Below are positions 31,376 through 41,849 of a stretch of 64,000 bases of DNA, piece after piece; positions within the stretch are counted from its first letter, which is position 1, and every line of letters begins with the position of its first letter. The notes beneath the pieces are model-generated. The model searched no databases and was not told where the DNA came from. It saw nothing but the letters and a program-made list of their open reading frames with translations. This stretch comes from Diplonema papillatum (taxonomy: Eukaryota; Euglenozoa; Diplonemea; Diplonemida; Diplonemidae): the NCBI GenBank assembly GCA_030068145.1, contig JAPJBO010000817.1, positions 39,313 to 103,312 on the forward strand, written 5' to 3'. Made by a program: the position numbers and the translations under genes.

Positions 31376-32970
31376 GCACCACGTACTTGTCATGCGTATG
31401 ACAAGTACGTTGTACTTGTCATATGACAAGTACAATGACAAGTACAATCCATGACAAGTAGGTACTTGTCATATGACAAGTACATACTTGTCATATGACA
31501 AGTACCTACTTGTCATATGACAAGTTTTGTGAAGGAATTACTCTAGTCTCGCATACAATTGGCTAAGAAAAGTATGGTATATAACCCAATACTCGCAAAA
31601 AGTATTGATTCAAGCGACAACTGACCGATCAAGCTCTGTGACAGAAGAAACAAAGACGGAAAGCTCTCCCAGTCCCTGCACCTAGGTCCCAAAGGGGTTT
31701 GTGCGAGATCTGCGGTGCAAATGGAAGAAAGGAATTGCGTGTCTACAGGCAAGCTTTTATCAAGGGCTAGTTCACCCGAGGATCCCATAAAGATAGTGGC
31801 ACCACGAAACGAGGAAAGAACGGAAGATGTGTTTCCGTTCCCTTCGAGAACAAAAGGTTGGAGGCACAGAGGACAGGTTTTCTTATCAGCTTCTTTGGAT
31901 GCACATACAGTAAGTGTTGCCTAAAGCCAAGTGTCCCGACATGCTTATTGCAGAACGGGCAGTTCTGCTTGACTCGCGTGTATGGAGGCCGATGGTAGGC
32001 GTCATATTGTGCATACAAACCCCTGATGCTGGAAAAGCCAGTCTTTCGGCACATACAATAAAAGACTGCTTCCTCGGTACTGTCCTCTGCTTCAGCAAAC
32101 ACGCCACGGTGTTTCCCTGTTTCCCTACAAACACACGCCTTCAGAATCGCCCCCTCGTCTTGCGGGCTACCAAAATACTTCTGGCCCCACCTGTCTTTTT
32201 GCCGCTGTGCTCACTAAAGCCCACGTTGCGAAGTCGAGTCCAACTTTTGGGTGGCCTGGTCGTTAGCACGAGCAATACACTGTGTATTGCGTCGTTCGTC
32301 AGAACTTCTGGAAGGAGAAATTTCAGTTGAAAATCAACATGTTTGGTCTGGAGTTCGAAGGATAGCATGTCGCGTCGAATGTTTGTCGGGAAGTGTGGGA
32401 TGCCCATCGCTTCCCATGTCGCGGAATTCTTGTTCTCGTTTTTGTCTTGTCCAGGTGTGCGGGTTTGCGCTTATGGTGAGGGGCGTGTGGTTGTTGCTTA
32501 TCTTGGCAATGGTGATGTCTGCAAGCAGGGTTTGGTTGGCCGGACACGGCAGTTGGTCTGTCTGTGTCCAATTCCTTTCTTCCATTTCGCACCGCAGAAC
32601 ATAGCCATCTCGCGCAAACTCCTTTGGGACCTAGGTGCAGGGACTGGGAGAGCTTTCCGTCTTTGTTTCTTCTGTCACAGAGCTTGATCCGTCAGTTGTC
32701 GCTCGAATTAATACCGTTTGCGAGTATTGGGTTGTATACCATACTTTTCTCAGCCAATTGTATGCGAGAGTAGAGTAATTCCTTCACAAAACTTGTCATA
32801 TGACGAGTAGGTACTTGTCATATGACAAGTACCTACTTGTCATATGACAAGTAGATACTTGTCATAGGACAAGTATGTACTTGTCATACGACAAGTACAT
32901 GCTTGTCATAGTACTTGTCATAATATGACAAGTACATGTACTTGTCATACGTATGACAAGTACGTGGTGC
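31376..32970. mobile_element. 1.6-kb element with ~390-bp inverted ends and CTTGTCATATGACAAG arrays
   Basis: The left end GCACCACGTACTTGTCATGC is mirrored at 32951-32970. Inverted identity continues through arrays of TACTTGTCATATGACAAGTA (31384-31526 and 32790-32965) and then ~200 bases of unique sequence (31545-31735 against 32570-32775). The single-copy middle (31740-32570) encodes zinc-finger frames on the minus strand. Confidence 0.9.
31767..32134 (-). pseudogene. C2H2 zinc-finger protein fragment inside the 1.6-kb element
   Basis: The minus strand reads FYCMCRKTGFSSIRGLYAQY..H and then CPFCNKHVGTLGFRQHLLYV followed by H. The second is a good C-x2-C-x12-H-x4-H finger and the first a worn one. 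A second frame overlaps (31886-32134), and upstream frames at 32141-32592 are broken, so this is probably the remnant of a longer element protein. A similar finger ends the frame at 55525-55863. Confidence 0.5.
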
Positions 32971-33047
32971 AGAAGCAGGGCATTAGCTTCCCATTCCAAA
33001 TTCCGTCAGCTGACGGAATTTGGAAATCCGGGCGACTCAAAAAATAA

Positions 33048-33959
33048 TGGGAAAAGTGCCTTAGGGGACTAGTCCCAATGTGAAATGTGCCCTTAGGGGA
33101 CTAGTCCCTATTTTGCATTACAATTCCTGGTAAGAATTTGCAAAAAAGTTGCTAAGTGCATTTCCCAGTACTTCCCAATGAAAATGTGCCCTTAGGGGAC
33201 TAGTCCCCTAAGGGCAAACAAATTCATTGGACTTTTTGCCAGGGAAGTGTACTTAGCAAATTTTTAGCAAATTTTCGGAAATTTTCAGATTTTTCGGATT
33301 TTTCGGATTTTGGCCATTTTTGCCGATTTTTCCAGATTTTCCAGATTTTGACCATTTTTGCCGATTTTTCCAGATTTTTCCAGATTTTGGCAGATTTTGG
33401 CCATTTTTGCCGATTTTTCCAGATTTTGGTAGATCTGGGCCATTTTGGCCATTTTTGCCGATTTTTCCAGATTCTGGCAGATTTTGGCCATTTTTGCCGA
33501 TTTTTCCAGATTTTGGCAGATCTGGGCCATTTTTGGCCATTTTTGCCGATTTTTCCAGATTTTCCAGATTTTGACCATTTTTGGCCATTTTTGCCGATTT
33601 TTCCAGATTTTGGCCATTTTGCAGATTTTGGCCACTGTTGCCGATTTTCCAGATTTTGGCCATTTTTGCCCGATTTTTCCACATTTTGGCCATTTTTGGC
33701 CTTTTTGCCGATTTTTCCAGATTATAAACTGGACAATACAGCAAACTCGGCCAAAATGGCCAAATATGGAAAAATCGGCAAAAATGGTCAAAATCTGCCA
33801 AAATCTGCAAAAAGCTGGAAAAATGAAAATTTCCAAAATTTGCTCAAAATCTGCGAAGCGCATTTCCCTGACAAAAGTCAAGGTAACAATTTCCAAGTGG
33901 GACTAGTCCCCTAAGGGCACATTTCACATTGGGACTAGTCCCCTAAGGCACCTTACCCA
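33048..33959. mobile_element. 0.9-kb fold-back element with GGGGACTAGTCCCC ends
   Basis: TIRs of about 60 bases start TGGGAAAAGTGCCTTAGGGG on the left and, complemented, TGGGTAAGGTGCCTTAGGGG on the right. Each holds two ACTAGTCCC palindromes around AATGTGAAATGTGCCC. The flanks give AAAATAA on both sides (33041-33047, 33960-33966). Sub-terminal sequence also pairs (TTGCCAGGGAAGTG against CATTTCCCTGACAAA). Confidence 0.88.
33265..33830. repeat. Minisatellite (TTTTTCCAGATTTTGGCCAT-like) inside the fold-back element
   Basis: About twenty units of TTTTGCCGATTTTTCCAGA plus TTTTGGCAGATTTTGGCCA cover 33265-33720. After 33735 the complement of the same units occurs, so the array is itself folded. Three overlapping frames on each strand give repetitive peptides and should not be called genes. 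Confidence 0.9.
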
Positions 33960-34619
33960 AAAATAATAAAAAAAAACAGTGCAAAAAACAACCTTCGATG
34001 AAAAAGGTCGTGGGGGTCCGGTGGAGGCGTGGGTTAGGCCGCTGTGGCTGGCGATCAAGGGCTGGGCTGGCGGTCAGGGGCTGGGCATCGGTGGGTCGCC
34101 GCTGGGCACGGTGGGCTGGCTGGCAGAAGTGGGGCTGCCGCGGGAGCTGAGCCGAGTGAGAGAGTCGAGGCTCAGAAGCAGCCCGGAGTTCTTGACAGAT
34201 TCTTTCCGAGTTGACACAAGTGCCTTGTTCCATGTGATCTCCGGTCTGCATCTACTCGTGCCAATGATTTACCAGCACACAGTATCTGAGTGGTGGATGA
34301 ATTTGAAATGGGCTGTTGGCTTCAGGAATGCGCACCCGGGGGGAGCGAGGCGAGTCACACAGGTGGCAAACAGTGCCACCAGTACGTTGGTCGTATGTTT
34401 AACGCGACAAACGGACTGAGAAGTGCAAACTTTTTCCACCTGAATGTACTGTACCGTTTGCCGGGGGGCGGAGCCCCTCTTCTGGAAGGTTCGGGTGGCC
34501 TAAACAAAGGCTTCTCGGTTTCAGAGCGGGAGAAGCAAATCGGCTATTGAGACGGAAGTAGGAAAACTGAGGCCAAATGAAGTTAATAGCCTGCCCAGAA
34601 GCCCCCGTCAGAAAGAATA

Positions 34620-34960
34620 AAGAGTTCCTTCACAAAATAGCTCTTCACAAAAAAAATACAATTTCAATTTCACAAGATATTACTTGATTAATTACGGACT
34701 GGAGTGTAGTTTCCGTTGTAAAAAGATTTTGCCCACAATTTCCCGTGAAGAAATTTCTGCCGGTAGTTTTCGCCCACAAGAAAAACTCCACCAGGTTTTC
34801 GTGAGAGAAATTTCCACCAATAGTTTCCGTTGTAGAAAGTTTCCACCAACAATTTCCCACGAAAGAAATTTCTGCAAGTCACGAGAAAGTTTCCATCAGG
34901 TTTCTGTCGTGAGAGAATTTTCCACCAATAGATGCCGCCAGTAGTTTCCGCCGTGGTGCT
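34620..34960. repeat. Degenerate repeat rich in GAAATTTC and TTTCCACCAA
   Basis: Words such as GAGAGAAATTTCCACCAA, TAGTTTCCGTTGTAGAAAG and TTTCCCACGAAAGAAATTTC alternate about seven times. This is another short-motif cluster without a visible TIR. Confidence 0.6.
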
Positions 34961-35078
34961 CACCAGTGGCTTCACTTCACTATCGGGGTTTCCCGGTCTC
35001 TGACACGACTGAGTTTTAAAGTCCTGGTCTTTCAAGATGTAGTGGGCTTCAATGCATTTTACCCTAAAAATGCCTACA

Positions 35079-35229
35079 GGAGCTAGTTATAGAACTAGCT
35101 CGTGCTAGTTATATAACTAGCTCGTGCTAGTTATATAACTAGCTTGTGCTAGGCACAAGTTATCAAATATAACTAGTTATAGAATAACTAGTTATTTTCA
35201 CAAGTTATGTACCTTACTAGTGCGTCGTG
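35079..35229. repeat. Truncated relative of the 24032-24739 element
   Basis: GCTCGTGCTAGTTATATAAC arrays and the right end CTAGTGCGTCGTG match 24600-24739. The left end is missing. Confidence 0.8.
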
Positions 35230-35233
35230 TAGC

Positions 35234-36247
35234 CCTAGGCATACATCCGATCCGACTCGTACGCGAGAATGATTCTCGCATTCTCGCATGAAATTCTCGC
35301 ATATTCTCGCATGCGAGAATGATACGAGTGAAATACGAGAATGTGTAAACCACTCAAGAACCATGTATTTGACCCGTATTCGAGGCTCCGACAGGAATAC
35401 CAAGTGAAGATAGCAAAATAACGAAATAAGGCTATGCCAACTGCAGCTTTGTAGCTGGCATTGTGTCCTGCTTTCAAGACAAGGACACCTCAACACACTA
35501 TGTTGTCAACAACAACTCTGGTTGCTCCATGGTATTGCTTTCAATGCTTGAATAATGGTCGAAACCATGCTTCACAACAAGTGCTCCGTCCGCCACCGTG
35601 CCTGCAACTTCTCCGCTGCGGCTTCTTGTGTTTTCTTCTACGATTTCCTCTGCCACAGCTTGTTTCGTGAAGCTGGCGGGTACCATTCAGTTGCCGCTGA
35701 CTTAGGAGGCACCGGCTTTTTGAATATTGGCCTCGGGGCCGTTTGCAGGTGCATTATTAGGTTGCAGGCTCTCTGGATGGCAACGGTCCGCAGGTACGTC
35801 CGCGAGCCCTTGGCATCTAGCGAGCCCAGCGACAGCGAGTCAAGGAGACCTAATCCTCAAATAACGCTAAAAGCACAAGCAAATTCGGTTCCCGAGTTCA
35901 TAAACAGCTTGAAAGCCTGCATCCACGAACACACGAAACGAACTGTGGCAGTGAAGGCAGAGGAGGAAAGGAAAGTTCACTACACAGAGAAAGCAGCAGC
36001 TTGAGAAGTTCGGAGGCCCAGTGGCGGCAAAATATGCCGCGGAAGCCTCGGAGATGACCTAAAACGTTGATTCCTGCCGGTTTCTCATATGTGCAAGCAT
36101 GCTGTACTGTGAGTTATCTCATTCTCGCATATTCTCGCACGTGCGAGAATATGCGAGAATCATGCGAGAATTTTGCGAGAATCGGGGCCGCGACCCCCCA
36201 ACACGAGAATATGCGAGAATACGAGTCGTATCGGATGTATGCCTAGG
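35234..36247. mobile_element. 1.0-kb TIR element with TTCTCGCATGCGAGAA arrays
   Basis: Ends are CCTAGGCATACATCCGAT and the inverse ATCGGATGTATGCCTAGG, then CGACTCGTA. Sub-terminal arrays of TCTCGCAT/ATGCGAGA lie at 35260-35345 and 36115-36225. A plus-strand frame (35555-36004) encodes 149 residues with a Ser/Glu-rich and basic middle. The same peptide is partly readable in the inverted copy at 37943-38762. No transposase motif was found. Confidence 0.82.
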
Positions 36248-36373
36248 GGGGGGGGTAGGTAAGTGGTCAATCTATCAGCAGAGGGTGGATCGGCTCGAGC
36301 ACGTCTGAAAATCTTCCGATAAAACGTGTTTTCAACAAAACTTCGCATTTCTTTCTGACCGCAAGCCTTGCGG

Positions 36374-37346
36374 TCATGTTCGAAGCAGTCAGCGCACTTG
36401 CGCTTTCAAACTTTCACGCAGCTACGCCAAAATACCTCAATGCATCACCACAGAATCCGAAGGTCTCGCGCAGCAGTCTAAGGTTGCCAGACAACAGTTG
36501 CAAGTGGGCGAAGCGGCAATCAATCAAGCACGCGGCTCGCTCCTTGCTGTCCGCTTGGTGCTCGCTGAAGGGAAGGATATGGCGGTGAAATCGTTCGAAA
36601 TTCTGCTGGCTGCCATCGAACGCAGTATCGGGAACGGGATTCTGCATTCCTTCAACACCACCGCAGCGGAGGAGCTCATAGTCACCTGGGGTGTGGCTGG
36701 CAATCCGATGAGCATTAGGACCACACAAGAGAGAGCCGCGCATGCTGCGCTTGGGATCGAACACCTCATGTCTGCAGAGAAGATGTCAGTAGCGATGACA
36801 GCCATCTCCGCAAAGTTTAGTGCAGGCAACGTTGGGAGTAAGAGAACCCGTGGCTTCGCTGTGTTTGGAGCGCCGATCCGGTTGCTTCCGACCATGTCAT
36901 CGGCCAGCAAATGCATCAGCCAGACGATGTCAGCCACGACGATCCTGGTGAACAACGAAATTTCGAAGATACAAGGGTTCAGCTTCACTCCGGTCGACTC
37001 CGTCATAAGCAACGATGGCACATCTACCGTCTTCTACGAGCTCTCCGGACAGACTCAGGTCAACGAGCAAGAATGGATGTACCAACTGCAGGAGATGGAG
37101 CTGAAAGCCACCCGCACGTTCGAAATTTATTTGAAGGAGTTATTATCGAAGACGAAGGCAGACATGTCAGACGTATCGGAACTTATCACCGTGCCATCCG
37201 ATATGGTTTCCGAAGGAACCCCTGTCATGCTAAAAATCCGGCGCTTGCTGGATCCGTCGCGGATGTTCAACGACATTCCGATTTGCAGTTTGATCGAAAG
37301 ACGAAGCGTTGTCCTTCTCGCCGCCGCAGAACAAGACGCTGTCTGA
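36374..37346 (+). pseudogene. Class III nucleotide cyclase homology exon, copy b (probable last domain of receptor 1)
   Basis: This is the second cyclase-homology exon. VMFEAVSALALSNFH opens the fold in one frame. From about 36440 homology continues in another frame (ESEGLAQQSKVARQQLQVGE onward) to the stop at 37344-37346. HSFNTTAAEELIVTWG, GNVGSKRTRGFAVFGAPIR and EQEWMYQL are present, and catalytic Asp, Asn and Arg are lost as in copy a. Compared with copy a it has an extra 21 bases (7 codons) near 36418. Most differences before the break are silent in the first frame and most after it are silent in the second, so both stretches evolved as coding and the break lies between. The exon sits 0.1 kb right of one 1.0-kb TIR element and 0.6 kb left of an inverted relative. 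It may be a pseudo-cyclase domain in use or a dying gene. Confidence 0.72.
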
Positions 37347-37942
37347 TTTTTGAAGTACCTTGCCGTCAACATGCAACTTCCCAGAATTGCATCCCCACCA
37401 GCCCCCAGGGACTTTGTTAGGCATTCGCCCGCGCGTATTGTTGGGACTAGCTTTTGGGCCGACCTGATTTCAAGAACAAAAATCGGCGGCCCTCCAACGT
37501 TACCCTACCTATCTGCAGTACGGGTCCAGCCGATTCCTGTTTTCTCCCAACCCACATGAAATCTTCCGTGCAAAAAAACTTTCTGGAAGTGCTCGAGGGT
37601 ATGGTGAGATGAGAGGCATCGGCTCACTCTGTCAAAGGACAATACCACTATCGCAACAACATGCGTCCAAATCCCAAAGGCGGTAATGTGGTGTAGCCTG
37701 CACGAAACACATGCAAGTTTGAGGTTAGTGGCGGTAAATTATTTTGTCATTGTTTTCTTCTCTCCTCAAATCTTCCAGGGAGCTTTGTCCATTTTACCAT
37801 GCCATGAAGCCTCCGCCCGTCCAGCCCCTTGCGGCAACCGCACTGTGGGATAGGATAGGTTAGAGTGAGGGGATGGGGTCTGGTTGATTGAACAGGGCCT
37901 CTAGAAGTTAGTGCGGTCGCTCCCCCCCCTGCGGGGACCCCT
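37347..37942. other. Stretch without recognisable genes
   Basis: Nothing with a clear motif is seen here. Confidence 0.3.
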
Positions 37943-38762
37943 GCGAGAATGAGATAACTCACAGTACGGGATGCTTGAAAACATGAGAAACCGCCAGGAC
38001 TCGACGTTTTAGGTCGTCTCCGAGGCTTCCGCGGCGCATTTTGCCGCCACTGGGCCTCCCAACTTCTCCAGCTACTGCTTCCTCTGTGTAGTGAACTTTC
38101 CTTTCCTCCTCTGTCTTCACTGCCACAGTTCGTTCGTCTGTTCGTGGATGCAGCTGTTTGTGAACTCGGGAACCGAATTTGCTTGTGCGTTTAACGTTAT
38201 TTGTGGATTAGGTCTCCTTGACTCGCTGTCGCTGGGCTCGCTGGATTCCAAGGGCTCGTGGATGTACCTGCGAGCCGTAGACATCCAGAGAGCCTGCAAC
38301 CTACTCGCAAAGGCGGCCCCGAGGTCAATTATTCAAAAAGCCGGTGCCTCCAAAGAAAAAAGTCAGCGGCAACTGAACGTTAGCCGCCAGCTTCACGAAA
38401 CGAGCTGTGGCAGAGGAAATCGTAGAAGAAAAACAAGAAGCTGCAGCTGGAGAAGTTGCAGGCACAGTGGCGGGCGGAGCACTTGTTGTTGAAAGCAATA
38501 CCATGGAGCAACCAGAGTTGTTGTCGGCGACGTTTTGTGTCCTGAAAGCAAGACACAGTGCCAGCTGCAAAGTAGCCTTGTTTCGTTATTTTGCTATATT
38601 CCTGTCGCAGCCTCGAATACGGGTCAAATACATGGGTTTTCAGTGGTTTCCACATTCTCGCATTTCACTCGTATCATTCTCGCATGCGAGAATATGCGAG
38701 AATTTCATGCGAGAATGCGAGAATCATTGTCGCATTCGAGTCGGATCGGATGTATGCCTAGG
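37943..38762. mobile_element. Inverted, left-truncated relative of the 35234-36247 element
   Basis: The sequence is the complement of 35220-36125. The right end GGATGTATGCCTAGG and the TTCTCGCATGCGAGAA arrays (38655-38740) are present. The other TIR is missing and the copy starts inside the array at GCGAGAATGAGATAACTCAC. Confidence 0.82.
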
Positions 38763-39370
38763 GCGGTGTACCGGCCGGATACGTATCCTAGATGGATACG
38801 TGCCCGCAATACTGTCGGGTTAGCCTTACTACAAGGCCTTGCTGCATACCAAGTTCAAACTATGACTCCACTACTTAACTGTTCAACCTTTGTCTCAGTC
38901 TCAGACTCTGACTCGTGACCAGCACCCCGGTTCAAACAGCTCTGTTTCGCGGCATGCGGACCTATTACGTACAAGAATGAGAGACATAAGCAGCATTTGC
39001 CATCAACAACTGCACACCAAGCGACTAAATTTCACAAGATGTACTGAACAAGTTTCTGTTTCCCACCGTCCGTGACCACGGTGACAGCCTCTTACATCGG
39101 ATCTCCTGCCTTGCGGTTAGCTGCTGGCTTCGGGGCTGGCTTCGGGGCTGGCTTTCCGGCTGGCTTCGCCGCCGGCTTGGCGGCGGACATTTGCGCTGCC
39201 TTTACGTTTGCACCTGGGCTTAAGTGTATTTTGATGACCTCCTGCCGCACGTAGTACTCACTACCCTTCCTGTCTGTACACCACGTATCCAACACGTATC
39301 CTTGCATTTTCGGAAGAAATAGATACGGATACGTATCCGTATCCTGGAAACGGATACGTATCCTAGCATC
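38763..39370. mobile_element. TIR-like element with GGATACGTATCC arrays
   Basis: GGCCGGATACGTATCCTAG near the left and GGATACGTATCCTAG near the right face each other between two CTAGGC-type words (38756 and 39370). The inside has GGATACGTATCCGTATCC words at 39340-39365 and a minus-strand Ala/Pro/Lys-rich frame (39092-39307) made by GGCTTCGGGGCT repeats. The exact ends are uncertain. Confidence 0.6.
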
Positions 39371-39589
39371 TAGGCATAGTGGTCAAACGATTCGCATTAT
39401 CGCATATTATCGCATTTGGGGGTTCGGCGCCAATTATCGCATTTTCATTCGCGTTATCGCAATCTTAAAACCTGGGTAAATCCAGTAGTATGGACTATCG
39501 CATGTTATCGCACGCCGATTATATGCGATAACTTTGTGCGACAATGCGATAATTATTATCGCATGAGAATCGTTTGACCACTATGCCTA
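39371..39589. mobile_element. 219-bp MITE with TTATCGCAT arrays
   Basis: Perfect TIRs TAGGCATAGTGGTCAAACGA then TTC, and the exact complement on the right (39567-39589). Sub-terminal TTATCGCAT, GCGATAA and ATTATCGCAT words fill the rest. It directly follows the GGATACGTATCC element. Confidence 0.92.
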
Positions 39590-40711
39590 GAGGGGGTCAA
39601 ATGTCCTTTAAATGTGTCCCAATGGCACAAAAAATTAAGAACTATATTGGCGACGTTTCTGAGCTGTAAAATTGCTCGGACCCAATCTTCGGCAGAGAAA
39701 ACCACGTTTTTTGACCGGTTGGACGCATCAGGCGGTGACGATGACCGCATTTTGAGTGTCGAAATTTCGGTATCCACGTTTGGTACCTCGAGCTGAGTCG
39801 TGGGCAAGACATGGGTTTTCAAGAAACTAAAACGAGCGAAGGACGGCACTGGTTTGCTTGCGAGGCGACTCCCAGCTTCCTTGGACCAAATCAAGTCAAA
39901 ATAAAACGAGCTTGGCCTTTCCGGCTGCACCCGAGAAGAGCCGATGGAAGTGGCCATTGACCTGAATGACCGCAGAAGGTGGTCGAGGAGGCCAAGACAA
40001 AGCAGCTGATCTGGTACCATAACTTACTCGAGCAACCACCGGAGTGGACACCCACGAAGCCTTCAGGGACTTCTTCAATGTGGATGTCTATGAAGAAGCC
40101 ATCGGGTTCTACAAGGCAGGCTAATGGCATGTCTTCCTTAAGATGGTTTTAGTCATGTGCGAGCTATCGGCATGCATTGGGTACACCCGCAACGCCCGAA
40201 CGGGGGATGCCTGACAACACCATCAAAGAGATGAACCGCCTGATAGAATTTGGGTGCCAAGGAGGCCAAGTATGTCTTACAGTACACCCTGTGGTGATTG
40301 ACCTACTGCAACACTGCGCTGCCCAGTTGGAACCAGACACAGCAGAGCACAGCGCGAGAGGGATCATACATGTCAAAAGCCCTGGCGTAATGCTGCCAGT
40401 TGACCACACGGTTTCACACGGAGGCTGTGCAAACGTAACAATGTACTGTTTATAAACATCTACGGTTACTTTTTTGGGGGTAAGGGCGCTTGCCCAACGT
40501 TTACTAGCTACACTTTGTGACCAAAATGCCTGTGAGCGGCAGTGTATACTTTGTATCAACCGTGTCCAAGTTGTTCACCTTACCCCCTAATCCAAACCGT
40601 GGTACCAAACGTGGATACCAGTTTTTTCCGCTCGAAAAATGACCTTAAGCACCCCAAATACGCTCAGCCTGGTCCAACATTGTGGTTTAACCTGCGGAAG
40701 AGCGGAGGGAA
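39590..40711. mobile_element. Possible element around a perfect 19-bp inverted repeat
   Basis: GGTATCCACGTTTGGTACC at 39769-39787 is exactly inverted at 40601-40619, with weak pairing outside it (CATTTTGAGTGTCGAAA against TTTTTCGAGCGGAAA). The middle has short frames on both strands without known motifs. Element status is uncertain. Confidence 0.35.
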
Positions 40712-41010
40712 GAATGCCGCACGCAACGCCAGACGCTCTCCTCTACGAGGAGCCCTCAGACGCGGAGGGAGGAAAAACCCCAGTTCGCATGCCCGCCTCC
40801 CCCGCAGGGGAGCCCTCCTAGCGCGGAGGAAATGCCGTACGCTACGCTAAAACGCGCTCCTCTGCTGGGAGCCCTCAAAGACGCGGAGGGAATAGTAGGC
40901 CCGCTTACCCCGCTGGGAGTCGGGAAAGAAGACCGTACGCAATGCTGGCGCAAAAAACCGCTAACACGCGCTCTCCTCAGCCGAGCTGGGAGGGAGGGAG
41001 GGACCTTTTA
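40712..41010. repeat. Degenerate tandem repeat, ~110-bp unit
   Basis: Three units carry GAGCCCTC and GACGCGGAGGGA with ATGCCGCACGCAACGC-like starts. Confidence 0.6.
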
Positions 41011-41164
41011 AGAAGGCCGCGAGAGTCGGCTGAGCCGGGAGCTACCGGAGAAGGTGTGTATGTGCTTAGGTATCGTAAGAATACTTCCCAGCCTGAAAAC
41101 ACCGTAAACATACCTTGTCAAAGTTTACCGATTGGGACAGCATTTGACCCCCCCTACCCCCTGT

Positions 41165-41830
41165 GTTGGCAGGTAAACGCGTTTCCATCCGGTTTCCAAA
41201 ACATGGAAACGGAAACGGAAACGGCTCCTTGGTTTTGCAGGCTACCCACAAACCGCCAACACCACCAGGGAATACTACACGGTGACCAGCCCCAGAAGTT
41301 GGAGATGAAGAGGGTGCCCGAGTCACACCCGAGTAGCGAGTGTGACACCCGTTTTTTAGTACTAACAATCTTGTGGGTTGCCCTTCAATGTATTGTGCAG
41401 GCTAAAAAGACGTAGGCAGCGTGTTTGGGTGGTTGATCAGAATTCCTTACCTGAATACACACAGGGTAAATACAAGTGGGAAAACGATCAACCGGCACGC
41501 ACAAACAAAACGAAGCGCCTGTCTTTTTTAACTCCAGCTTTAACTCCAGCTTCTGAGGCTGCTCACATCCCCGACATGGTGTGTCAACTTGCAGCCAAAA
41601 CCGAAAAGACTGTGCGCATACGAACCCGGGGAGACAGCACCGTTTGCACAGATAAATCTGTTTTGCTGGCTCGTTGGGAAATACCCCTTAAAAAATTCCC
41701 CCCCCGCCCATCCGAGGTGTGGTCACCTTACACACTGCAATCTGCAGCAGCCGTTTCCCAAATAAGGAAACGCCGGTTCCTTGAAAGTATGGAAACGGAA
41801 ACGAAAACGGGAAACGTTTCCGTTTACTTG
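41165..41830. repeat. Region bounded by GGAAACGGAAAC clusters
   Basis: GCGTTTCCATCCGGTTTCC and ATGGAAACGGAAACGGAAAC lie at 41178-41224. GGAAACGCCGGTTCC and ATGGAAACGGAAACG then AAACGTTTCCGTTTAC lie at 41766-41826. A similar GGAAACGTTTCCGTTTCCG cluster is at 31280. It looks like an element of the same style as its neighbours, without clean TIRs. Confidence 0.45.
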
Positions 41831-41849
41831 CTTATCATAGCCGGGTCCC

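Noticed and set aside
31384-31526. Palindromic TACTTGTCATATGACAAGTA series as an operator array
   Set aside because: The same array is inverted at the other end of one element, so it is an element end structure rather than a host regulatory site.
33265-33830. Long frames giving repeated GKIGKNGQNLPKSG and FPDFGRFWPFLPIF peptides
   Set aside because: They are translations of a minisatellite on both strands and in three frames; not genes.
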